From a virus: a stretch of 53,763 nucleotides of DNA. Position 1 is the stretch's first letter; every line of letters starts with the position of its first letter. Made by a program: the position numbers and the translations under genes. The stretch spans positions 1-53,763 of the IMG/VR virus record IMGVR_UViG_3300009183_000117. One strand, 5' to 3'. The notes beneath the pieces are model-generated. The model did no database searches. It worked only from the letters and a program-made list of their open reading frames with translations, and was not told where the DNA came from. Shown here piece after piece: positions 46,649 through 53,763 of this stretch.

Positions 46649-46876
46649 TTACCACTCCGTTGCTGAATTGTCGTCTAGATATTTGTCTACCATGGCATTT
46701 GCTTCTGCAAGATTGATAGCGTGTACAGTGACAGTCATCACTTGATGATTCATTTTGATATCGTAAGGTTGTCTACCGTTGAATAAAAAATTCTCCGGAA
46801 CACTGCGCACGATGTCAAACTTTTGTAGACTTCGTGCGCGGCTGATCAAGTTGTTGGCAAGGTCAACCGAGTTCAT
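46649..46876 (-). CDS. Small phage protein of unknown function
   Basis: 75 residues from ATG 46876 (TAATATG after folE). Sequence NSVDLANNLISRARSLQKF then YDIKMNHQVMTVTVHAINLA: helix plus strands. Probably translated with folE. Confidence 0.5.
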   Translation of the reverse strand: MNSVDLANNLISRARSLQKFDIVRSVPENFLFNGRQPYDIKMNHQVMTVTVHAINLAEANAMVDKYLDDNSATEW

Positions 46877-46877
46877 A

Positions 46878-47570
46878 TTACGCACGTTTGCAGGTGTTCA
46901 CGATATTCATGAACTCGTTACGCACACTAGGATCGTTCTTGAACACGCCGCCTAGTTTACTTGTAACAGTGCTTGAGCCCACATCTTCCACACCGCGACT
47001 TTTCACACAGTAGTGTTGAGCATCAACTACCACAGCCACGTTGTCTGTTTCTAGAATAAAGCTCAAGGCATGAAACACCTGCTCGGTAAGACGTTCTTGA
47101 ATCTGCGGACGTTTTGCAAAGTATTCAACGATTCTGTTGATCTTGCTTAGTCCTAGAACCTTTTGCTTGGGAATGTATGCCACAGTTGCCACACCGTCAA
47201 TCACAACAAAGTGATGTTCACAGTTGCTCTGTACATTGACGTTGCGTTCCACAACCATTTCGTCGTACTTCATCTTGTTGTCTACAGTTGTGCATTTGGG
47301 AAATGCTTCAACATCTAGGCCCCAAAAGATTTCATTTACATACATCTTGGCCACACGCTTGGGTGTGTCAATTAGACTGTCGTCTGACAAGTCCAAGCCC
47401 AAGATTTTCATGATAGCATCAAATGCTAGTTCAATCTTTTCAATTTTTTCTTTGCGATCACACAATGATTCCACAGAGCCCACACCAGGTGTTTCCACAC
47501 CCTTGCTCAATAGATGTTCGTGTACTGCACGACCCAGAATTGGATCAGTTTTTGTTTTATTATAACTCAT
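46878..47570 (-). CDS. folE: GTP cyclohydrolase I
   Basis: 230 residues. NVQSNCEHHFVVIDGVATVAYIP holds Cys and His of the zinc site, KINRIVEYFAKRPQIQERLT follows, and HYCVKSRGVED supplies the second Cys. It converts GTP to dihydroneopterin triphosphate, the first step to both folate and QueD/QueE deazaguanine. AAGGAAGG lies before ATG; a sigma70 promoter starts about 62 nt upstream. Confidence 0.92.
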   Translation of the reverse strand: MSYNKTKTDPILGRAVHEHLLSKGVETPGVGSVESLCDRKEKIEKIELAFDAIMKILGLDLSDDSLIDTPKRVAKMYVNEIFWGLDVEAFPKCTTVDNKMKYDEMVVERNVNVQSNCEHHFVVIDGVATVAYIPKQKVLGLSKINRIVEYFAKRPQIQERLTEQVFHALSFILETDNVAVVVDAQHYCVKSRGVEDVGSSTVTSKLGGVFKNDPSVRNEFMNIVNTCKRA

Positions 47571-47632
47571 GATAACCTTCCTTTGTGATGGTTTTGTTTT
47601 GATAGTTTGCTACCTTTGTGTAGCACAAGTAT

Positions 47633-48613
47633 TTAGTCATTATACCATGCCCACGCACTTTTTACAATGGTCTTCAAGTCCGAATGTTCAGGACTCCAAC
47701 CAAGCATGGTCCTGGCTTTGACTGTGCCTGCTACCAATCGATCTGGATCTCCAGATCTACGTGGGCCAGCAACTACTTCAACTGGTCCAACGAATTCTTG
47801 TACTGCGGTGATAATTTCTTGATTGCTGTAACCTTGACCACTGCCAAGGTTTACTGTGTAATGAGTACCGGCATGAGCATTATCAAAACTCATGCAGTAT
47901 TGAATGGCCATCATGTGTGCTCGAGCCAGGTCATCCACATGCACATAGTCACGCACACAGGTACCGTCTGGTGTGTTGTAGTCTGTGCCGTTTAAGATAA
48001 ACTTCCAGTCTTGCTGTACAGATTCCAACAGTCGTGCAATGATATGCGTGGCCTCTGCTTGTTGTCCTAGTTCGGCACCTTGTGTGTCTGCACCGCAGGC
48101 ATTGAAGTAACGTAAACTAACAGCAGTTATATCATAGGCACGGCAGTAGTCTGTCAACACCTGCTCAATCATTGCTTTGCTTTGCCCATAAGGACTGATA
48201 GGTGCCACGGGTTGACTCTCATAGATAACATCTACGTTGGGTGCGCCATACACTGCGGCTGAACTAGAGAACACCACGCTGGGACGATTGGGCAAGGTCC
48301 TAAGCACATCCAAGAACATGATGGTCTTGCCCACATTGTTGATATAGTATTCGCTGGGATCAGCGATACTGGGACCAACAAGACTGGTACCGGCACAATG
48401 CACAACAGATGCAATACCTGCATGTTCGGCCAGGAACTGCACACACTCAATGCTCATGTAGTCTGCTTGGATAAACTGGTCCATGTGCTTGAGAGTGTGT
48501 TCTCTACGCACACGGTCCACACCTACCACTGCATATCCTGCATGTTTAAGATACTTGCACACGTGGCTACCAATGTAGCCTGTTGCGCCAGTTACCAGTA
48601 TGGCCTGTGTCAT
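47633..48613 (-). CDS. galE: UDP-glucose 4-epimerase family protein
   Basis: 326 residues. TGATGYIGSHV (NAD binding), VVHCAGTSLVG, SSSAAVYG and YGQSK (Ser/Tyr/Lys), LRYFNACGAD and a DGTCVRDYVHVDDLA block, all typical GalE. It interconverts UDP-glucose and UDP-galactose. It probably feeds a phage glycosyltransferase. The ATG overlaps the upstream stop (ATGA). Confidence 0.9.
   Translation of the reverse strand: MTQAILVTGATGYIGSHVCKYLKHAGYAVVGVDRVRREHTLKHMDQFIQADYMSIECVQFLAEHAGIASVVHCAGTSLVGPSIADPSEYYINNVGKTIMFLDVLRTLPNRPSVVFSSSAAVYGAPNVDVIYESQPVAPISPYGQSKAMIEQVLTDYCRAYDITAVSLRYFNACGADTQGAELGQQAEATHIIARLLESVQQDWKFILNGTDYNTPDGTCVRDYVHVDDLARAHMMAIQYCMSFDNAHAGTHYTVNLGSGQGYSNQEIITAVQEFVGPVEVVAGPRRSGDPDRLVAGTVKARTMLGWSPEHSDLKTIVKSAWAWYND
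47639..47667 (-). promoter_or_regulatory. Sigma70-type promoter for folE
   Basis: Minus strand: TTGTAA (47667-47662, 4/6), 17 bp, TATAAT (47644-47639, 6/6), in the 3' end of galE. A CTAAATACT motif directly downstream (47635-47627) may be a late-type element. Confidence 0.55.
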
Positions 48614-49548
48614 TCTGTCTCGTCAGGGTCATGTGCAATACCCTGCCATTCTTTGATTTTAAGTTCGTCTGCTGTGTCAAAGTCTACTTCTTCGGTCCAT
48701 GCACTGACCCAACGACTGCCAGTCCACTTGCCTTGATGTTCCCAGTTTTTCTTACCAGCTGTTTTGATCATGTACACACCTTCGCGGACTGGCTTGATCT
48801 TTTTAGGAAACCATTCAGTCATGGTGTATTTGATATCATCCATGTTGGTATACTTTTCCCATGTGTTGCTATCTTTCACTAGATAGAACCCAAAGTCTGA
48901 ACTCTTGCCGTCAGTGTTGCCACCGTTGTTGTCAATGCTTTCGCCGTCGTACTCAATGCCAGTGACCAGTTCTTCACCGTCGATTTCATCGTAGTTCAAC
49001 ATTACTTTGGTAATGTCAAACGGTTGCTTGAGTTCAATCTCACCTTCAAAGAACGTGCCTTTTTCATTACTACGTCCAATGAATACCACAGTGCCTTCAG
49101 GTTTCATTCCAATCCATACTTCGTCACCTGAGCTCCATTCTGCACTGTCGTCGCTGTAGCCATCAATGCCTTCTAGGCCTCGTTCGTACACAGTGTCACC
49201 GTTTTCGTCACTGACTTGCAGTGTGCCTGCGTTGCGACTAGTGCCATGTGCATGTGCCATGTCATCACAGTCATACCATGATCCAGGAGTGAATGGCCAC
49301 ATTTCTTCTGGGATATCGTTGTCTTCTGCATAGTCACTGTCCCACGCAAAGTCGCTTACATCTAGCCTACGACTTTTGAAATAGTCAAAGATCTTGCGAT
49401 CCACAGTGCCCATGATAACTTCTCCGCCATACCCCCACATTTGTATAGTGTAGGTACGTGGTGTAAACTTTAACAGTTCAATGAGTGCTTCGTATTCGGG
49501 GTTAACAGGTTGTTCAACCGCCCCAAGGGATGTCTTCTTCTTTACCAT
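48610..49548 (-). CDS. Acidic phage protein of unknown function
   Basis: 312 residues, strongly acidic with Gly/Asp turns (DGYSDDSAEWSSGDEVWIG; YDGESIDNNGGNTDGKSSD). Starts with Lys then YTIQMWGYGGEVIMGTVDRK, and has repeated Trp-Asp motifs (DFAWDSDYAEDNDIPEEMW). AAGGA precedes the ATG. Likely beta-rich, perhaps calcium-binding. No known family. Confidence 0.55.
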   Translation of the reverse strand: MVKKKTSLGAVEQPVNPEYEALIELLKFTPRTYTIQMWGYGGEVIMGTVDRKIFDYFKSRRLDVSDFAWDSDYAEDNDIPEEMWPFTPGSWYDCDDMAHAHGTSRNAGTLQVSDENGDTVYERGLEGIDGYSDDSAEWSSGDEVWIGMKPEGTVVFIGRSNEKGTFFEGEIELKQPFDITKVMLNYDEIDGEELVTGIEYDGESIDNNGGNTDGKSSDFGFYLVKDSNTWEKYTNMDDIKYTMTEWFPKKIKPVREGVYMIKTAGKKNWEHQGKWTGSRWVSAWTEEVDFDTADELKIKEWQGIAHDPDETE

Positions 49549-49771
49549 GATAGTCCTTCTTAAGTGCTGATACTAGTTTACATTGTTCGTAGAGTTTTGT
49601 CAAGTCCACAGCGCCACCAACGCCATCTTGAGCATAGTAGTTCATGCCAACTGCCCAGGAACCCACAGTGTTTTGGTAAAGGTGAATGGCATAGTCTGAA
49701 CTAACTTTCTTCCACCAAAGCTCTTCGGTGAGCATGCGATGCCACAGTGCAAAATCAAAACTTTGACTCAT
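49514..49771 (-). CDS. Small phage protein of unknown function
   Basis: 85 residues, Trp-rich (FALWHRMLTEELWWKKVSSD; GSWAVGMNYYAQDGVGG). Overlaps both neighbours. No motif. Confidence 0.5.
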   Translation of the reverse strand: MSQSFDFALWHRMLTEELWWKKVSSDYAIHLYQNTVGSWAVGMNYYAQDGVGGAVDLTKLYEQCKLVSALKKDYHGKEEDIPWGG

Positions 49772-50945
49772 GTGTGTGCTTACGATAGTCGGTGCTCATA
49801 CGCAACCACTGCTCGCCTTTGCCTTCAAGAATGTCCACCACACGATCAACTGTGCCATTGGTCCAGTCACTGATCTTGCCCATGTTGTTATGTGGCTTGC
49901 GAATCAACTTTTCCAACTTGGTAATAGCATCCTCTAGGCTCCAAGGAATGTAGAGCCTGGTGTGGTCATTACTAAAACTTTCAGGAAAACTACGGTAAGC
50001 AGGATAGAGAACATTACAGCCAAAAGTATCTGCTTCACTGACAGTGTTAGACACCCAGTCTTGTAACGCACAATTAAAAAGCACACGAGTATCATTAACG
50101 AGAGCATAGTAATCGTTCTTTTCTAGATCTTCATAGATTGTGAGCAAGCCACGTGCTTCAAGATCTCTTGTACGAGCCATGTAGCTGTCGTTGTTGCTCT
50201 TTAGCTTGGCACCACTGAACAGTGCAAACTCCAGACGTTCACCTGGATGACGCTCTGCCCACAGTTCAATCAAGTCCATGTAGAAGTCTGGTTGTTTCTC
50301 TTGATCCCAACGTGCGGCAAAACCCACACGAAATGCTCGCTGATCAAATGGCTTTAGGTCACCGGGCACACGCTCACGCACTTCATCTTTGCCAAATGCC
50401 AAGCCACTGATGTTATAGATAGGAGCAGTCCAACCAGCTACCTTCATGTGCATGACCATCTCTTCATTGGTGGCAAGAACAGCACCACCAGAGATTGTGA
50501 CAATGTCATTGACCATGCGCTCATAGTCCATCATCCACTTGCCCATGCCCCACACATGCACAAAGTCATCTGGATCAATTGCCTGTGCCAAACAACGTAC
50601 ATAGATTCGAGGACGCAGTTCAGCAGGAACTTGATTGATGATATAGCCAAGACTTTCAAAGCCTGGTTGGAACATGTCTTCAAAGTAGATAACATCATCT
50701 GCGGTTACTTCACCTTGTTGCATCATACGAACCAAGTTCATCATCTGACTCATACCAAAGTAACTGCGACCGTGTGCATCCAGCACCTGACCCACAACAA
50801 TCTGCTGACTGTTGTCTAGGGTCAAACCCGGCACATAGCTAACTTCTACGCCACGTTTCTCAAACACACGCTTGTTCCACTCTGTCAGTTGCAGAGTATA
50901 ACGAGCCTTGTAAGACTCCAAGCCCATGTAGTAGAGTTTACGCAT
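49755..50945 (-). CDS. GT-B-like glycosyltransferase candidate
   Basis: 396 residues from ATG 50945 (8-bp overlap). The start is MRKLYYMGLESYKARYTLQ. Late FRVGFAARWDQEKQPDFYM...FALFSGAK is the GT-B second-domain motif region (strand, Arg, Lys), and the end DWVSNTVSEADTFGCNVLYP has the E-x-x-x-x-G nucleotide-sugar motif of GT1/GT4-type enzymes. It could transfer a sugar to DNA, as T4 Agt/Bgt do, or to a glycan. Not identified further. Confidence 0.6.
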   Translation of the reverse strand: MRKLYYMGLESYKARYTLQLTEWNKRVFEKRGVEVSYVPGLTLDNSQQIVVGQVLDAHGRSYFGMSQMMNLVRMMQQGEVTADDVIYFEDMFQPGFESLGYIINQVPAELRPRIYVRCLAQAIDPDDFVHVWGMGKWMMDYERMVNDIVTISGGAVLATNEEMVMHMKVAGWTAPIYNISGLAFGKDEVRERVPGDLKPFDQRAFRVGFAARWDQEKQPDFYMDLIELWAERHPGERLEFALFSGAKLKSNNDSYMARTRDLEARGLLTIYEDLEKNDYYALVNDTRVLFNCALQDWVSNTVSEADTFGCNVLYPAYRSFPESFSNDHTRLYIPWSLEDAITKLEKLIRKPHNNMGKISDWTNGTVDRVVDILEGKGEQWLRMSTDYRKHTHESKF

Positions 50946-51219
50946 TGCGGCCACCAGCATAACGTGGGTTACGTGGTTTCCACTCCTTGCGTTCAAACTT
51001 GGGCTTGGTACCGTCACGCCATTGATCACGTGCCCACTTGCCGCGCTCTAATCTCAAGAACTCGCCGTATGCCACAGCTCGCTCGTTGTAGAGATCCTTC
51101 TCATCGTAGACATATCCGTAGTCTACACAAAATGTACGAAAACGCTCTAGGTCTTCGTAGATTTTATTAACCTCTGGCTTCATGGTGAGGTATTTAATAA
51201 GCCATTTAGGCTGGGCCAT
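50938..51219 (-). CDS. Small basic phage protein
   Basis: 93 residues, Arg/Lys-rich in the second half (RLERGKWARDQWRDG; FERKEWKPRNPRYAGGRN), likely nucleic-acid contacting. Overlaps the glycosyltransferase start by 8 bp. Confidence 0.55.
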   Translation of the reverse strand: MAQPKWLIKYLTMKPEVNKIYEDLERFRTFCVDYGYVYDEKDLYNERAVAYGEFLRLERGKWARDQWRDGTKPKFERKEWKPRNPRYAGGRNA

Positions 51220-51231
51220 CTTGATGTCTCC

Positions 51232-51672
51232 TTAGACAGGGTGATAAAAGGTTGATTCGGGGGTGCGGGGATCGCGATAAGTGATAGCACAGCCATTCTC
51301 GCCGTCTTCGCTTACTTCGATAATAACATGTCTACCTGGGTAGCGCAAGTTAATTTGAATATACAAGTCATCTGCAATCATCTCGCATGACTTGTAGTCT
51401 AGTGCAAGAGTACCTTTGGCATAAAGGCTTTCGCACCAGCGTTTGAAAAGAATAAATTCAATATCGCGATCATTGTGGAACACAGATATTGCTACTCTAA
51501 AATGGAAAATGTGTCTATGTGGATGACCAAGGAATGCAACGTCTGCTAGCAATGGGTCAGTAAGTGCCGCAGGATACTTGTGGATACCTTCTTTTTGCCA
51601 AGTGACCCAAACCAGTCGTTCAGCTACTTCTCGGTTGATATCTGTTTGTGTTCTGTCAATTTGAGTTGTCAT
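51232..51672 (-). CDS. Possible T-fold (QueD-related) protein
   Basis: 146 residues. HPHRHIFHFRVAISVFHND has His spacing like the T-fold HGHNY strand, LALDYKSCEMIADDLY follows the fold order, and HVIIEVSEDGENGCAITY resembles the catalytic Glu strand of 6-pyruvoyl-tetrahydropterin synthases. The similarity is weak. If right it would be the third pterin-type protein in the window. Overlaps its neighbour as ATGA. Confidence 0.4.
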   Translation of the reverse strand: MTTQIDRTQTDINREVAERLVWVTWQKEGIHKYPAALTDPLLADVAFLGHPHRHIFHFRVAISVFHNDRDIEFILFKRWCESLYAKGTLALDYKSCEMIADDLYIQINLRYPGRHVIIEVSEDGENGCAITYRDPRTPESTFYHPV

Positions 51673-52184
51673 GTAATAATCTCGTCTTGTGTGTATTTAG
51701 ACCAGTCAGTGAACACGCTACGATTTTGTAGATCATGTAAGCTGTGACACCATACACCTGGGTTAGTTGCTTCAAAGTCTTTGTCGTCAATCTTGATAGT
51801 GGTGTTGTAGTTGTATAGTTTAGCGTAAGGTAATTTTACACTAATCATTGGAATAAAGCGATCGTGATCCACAAGAGATCCTTCCAAAAGGCCTTCTGCT
51901 GAACAAACGTCCACGTCCAGAGTACACCATGCACCGTGCATCAAGCACACGCCAATCATTGTTTCCCACTCGGTCCATACTCCGCTATCGTTGATGCCCG
52001 GATTAGGAAAACTTTGATTGGCACCAAAGTAGATATGATCACAGTTGTTCTTTTGCGCCAGGCCCACAACCCGTGTGGGATCTTGTACACCAACTACAAA
52101 CAGTGTGCGCTTGCCAAATGCAGGTGAGTGTTCCACTTCTGTGCCAATAAAGAAGTTTGCATCTTCGTGCCCAGGTCTAATCAT
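51669..52184 (-). CDS. Phage protein of unknown function
   Basis: 171 residues. GTEVEHSPAFGKRTLFVVGVQDP at the start, LMHGAWCTLDVDVCSAEGL in the middle, WCHSLHDLQNRSVFTDWSK at the end. Mixed alpha/beta with several Cys and His, perhaps a metal enzyme. It sits between a T-fold candidate and a DUF465 protein. Confidence 0.55.
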   Translation of the reverse strand: MIRPGHEDANFFIGTEVEHSPAFGKRTLFVVGVQDPTRVVGLAQKNNCDHIYFGANQSFPNPGINDSGVWTEWETMIGVCLMHGAWCTLDVDVCSAEGLLEGSLVDHDRFIPMISVKLPYAKLYNYNTTIKIDDKDFEATNPGVWCHSLHDLQNRSVFTDWSKYTQDEIIT

Positions 52185-52365
52185 TTGTTTCTTTCTCTGA
52201 CTGTTCGCGGAGTTCGCGTAGTTGGTCTTTCAATTGTAACTTCTGTTTCTTGATTTCCGCAACCTTGATTTCGTCCACATGAGGATGTTTTTGCATCTTA
52301 CCCAGTTGTTTTTCCAAAAGATGGTGAGAATGCTCTAAAAATGCAATACGTTCTGCATGAGTCAT
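52177..52365 (-). CDS. DUF465/YdcH-type small coiled-coil protein
   Basis: 62 residues. FLEHSHHLLEKQLGKMQKHP then VAEIKKQKLQLKDQLRELR matches the DUF465 pattern H...L...I...K..LKD.I, a helical hairpin found in small bacterial and phage proteins. AAAGGA precedes the ATG. Function in phages is unknown. Confidence 0.7.
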   Translation of the reverse strand: MTHAERIAFLEHSHHLLEKQLGKMQKHPHVDEIKVAEIKKQKLQLKDQLRELREQSEKETND

Positions 52366-52376
52366 AGTTGGATCCT

Positions 52377-53762
52377 TTATTCAAATAAGTTGGTGTCTAG
52401 TACTACTACCGGTTTTTCTTTTTTCTCTTTGGGAGCATCAGGAGTTGCAACAATTTCAAGATGCTTGTTTGCCTGGCTGTGTGCGTTCATGGTCTTCTCG
52501 CCTTTGAATCCACGTGTGCCAACAATTTGATTCCAGTAGCCAGTTTTACCTGCGTACTTGGGATCTTCAATTATGGCCATTGCACTAGCACGATCTGGCG
52601 CGGCAAAGATACGTTCCACAATGTCTTCAAAAAACTCATAGTCACCACCATCATGTCGCATCATGGCAGGATGTGCGCCAGAGTCAAACTCACGATTGGC
52701 ACGTTGTACTGCTTCGATGTGCATCCAAACATTATGACCCATGAGCAGTGCATATGAGAAACTATCCCACGATGTCTTGCCTTCTTTGCCAATCTTGTTT
52801 AGGTCACCAGGCTTGTACACACAGATGTCTTTGATCTGTAGATGCTTGCTTACAGGACTTTCATCAAAGTGGTCCCAGTAGCCGTCCTGCATGGTAACAT
52901 CTCTGTAGCTTCGCGTGTCCAGGGAATACTTCTTGTCGTCTGCACTGGGACTCATACGATAGCACCACTTGTCATCATGTGGCAAGTCAATGTGATGATA
53001 CACTTGTCCGTTTGCTGTGGCCAAGAAAGGACTTGCACAGTCAAAGCTGATGGTAAAGTTGGGATTCACGTGCTTGCGAACAGCACGTTGAATAACAGTC
53101 AGCAACACTGCCCACTCTAGTTTGCTTGTGCCCAAGAAGTGCATCCAGTCGTGAATGCCTGGTTGCAACAAGTTATCGTAACGCAACGCCACCAATCTAG
53201 TCAGCACCAGTTGCACGTCACACATGTTTTGTCCACCCATCGACCACCCATCAAAGTGTGTGTCTGGATACTTCACAGGATCACAATAATCTTTCATGAT
53301 CTGATACCAAGCTTCTGCACTCTCATGATTGTCACCTTGCAACACGTTCAAGATCTTGGTGCCACCATTCTTAACACCCTTGCGGTGTTTCATGAAGTAT
53401 TCGTTGTTGTACTTGGTAGCCGCAACTGCTTCAGGTAGTGTGGTAATTTGACAGGCACGGCTGGCTTTTTTGTCATGGATAACCCAGGTTGGGATATCTA
53501 GTGTCATAGAGTAGTCTGCAATACCGTCCAACCATTTGAGAATAGATTCACGCTTCTTCTGTGCTTTAGGGCATCCTGAATTGGCTTTCCAGTCGCCTTC
53601 CCACAAGCCCTTGGCAATCTGGAATCCACCCGAGTCACCTAGCATGAACGTACCTGGCTCTCGAGCTCGGACCATGTCTTCTGACCAGTCCTGCTTGTTG
53701 AGATCCAAATTGGCATGACCACCTGAATACAAACTCCACTTGTATGGAAACAATGCTTTAGA
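52377..53762 (-). CDS. TGT/DpdA-like DNA guanine transglycosylase candidate, 5' end cut
   Basis: At least 458 residues; the frame is open to the window edge, so the start is outside. FMLGDSGGFQIAKG matches the TGT catalytic DSGGFQ strand (the Asp is the proton shuttle) and SMGGQN sits where TGT has GGLAVGE. TLDIPTWVI and IHDWMHFLGT are other barrel strands. Tail: PKEKKEKPVVVLDTNLFE. Free-standing TGT-like phage proteins near queE, queD and folE are usually DpdA enzymes, which insert preQ0-type bases into DNA. No QueC is in this window, so the base could be carboxy-, formyl- or cyano-deazaguanine. The identification is by motif only. Confidence 0.65.
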   Translation of the reverse strand, partial: SKALFPYKWSLYSGGHANLDLNKQDWSEDMVRAREPGTFMLGDSGGFQIAKGLWEGDWKANSGCPKAQKKRESILKWLDGIADYSMTLDIPTWVIHDKKASRACQITTLPEAVAATKYNNEYFMKHRKGVKNGGTKILNVLQGDNHESAEAWYQIMKDYCDPVKYPDTHFDGWSMGGQNMCDVQLVLTRLVALRYDNLLQPGIHDWMHFLGTSKLEWAVLLTVIQRAVRKHVNPNFTISFDCASPFLATANGQVYHHIDLPHDDKWCYRMSPSADDKKYSLDTRSYRDVTMQDGYWDHFDESPVSKHLQIKDICVYKPGDLNKIGKEGKTSWDSFSYALLMGHNVWMHIEAVQRANREFDSGAHPAMMRHDGGDYEFFEDIVERIFAAPDRASAMAIIEDPKYAGKTGYWNQIVGTRGFKGEKTMNAHSQANKHLEIVATPDAPKEKKEKPVVVLDTNLFE

Positions 53763-53763
53763 A

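Noticed and set aside
1-53763. tRNA genes, integrase or attachment sites
   Set aside because: No T-arm (GGTTCGAATCC-like) sequence, recombinase motif or flanking att-like repeats were noticed on either strand.

Overview
The window reads as the interior of a large tailed-phage genome (Caudoviricetes), most like a T4-type marine myovirus. Coding is very dense, with ATGA, TAATG and TGATATG stop/start overlaps throughout. Supporting genes include tail-fibre-like proteins, a T4-rnh/FEN-type 5' exonuclease, thymidylate synthase and dihydrofolate reductase, a MoxR ATPase paired with a VWA/metallopeptidase protein, an HNH protein, and many small phage-type proteins. No rRNA, tRNA, IS element or CRISPR array was seen. 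The host cannot be named from the sequence. Both ends are cut: a tail-fibre gene at the left edge and a transglycosylase-like gene at the right edge.

Plus strand (1-20349) is one probable late transcription unit. It has tail fibre and glycine-rich adhesin genes, three GT-A-like glycosyltransferase candidates, then five consecutive radical SAM genes carrying six radical SAM domains (one gene is an internal duplication). Two SGNH-hydrolase-like proteins, a conserved unknown, a 32-residue basic peptide, a carbamoyltransferase and a 668-residue repeat protein follow. This looks like a chemistry set for decorating a surface polymer or virion protein. Inside the radical SAM and carbamoyltransferase genes, in the +1 frame, lie five ORFs for small predicted membrane proteins. 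Most have good Shine-Dalgarno sequences, and two are joined stop-to-start. They sit in stretches where codon use of the host gene changes. They are the strongest candidate for something undescribed, possibly a hidden lysis or membrane-protein layer.

Minus strand (20294-53763) meets the plus strand tail-to-tail with overlapping 3' ends. Near the junction is a sugar cassette: an SDR epimerase, a protein strongly resembling DesII (radical SAM deaminase of dTDP-amino-sugars) and a DegT aminotransferase. Next come thyA and folA, small phage genes, the VWA/MoxR pair, and a 10-kb run of small unknown genes (about 29.8-38.7 kb) broken up by several near-perfect sigma70-type promoters, suggesting early expression with host RNA polymerase. 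The right third holds the exonuclease, a 7-deazaguanine set (QueE, two QueD-like proteins, FolE, and a TGT/DpdA-like protein at the edge) and further sugar/nucleotide genes (second DegT, cytidylyltransferase, GalE, glycosyltransferase, phosphoribosyltransferase, HIT protein). The deazaguanine set suggests the phage replaces or modifies guanine in its own DNA.

All functional names come from recognising motifs by eye; no database search was run.
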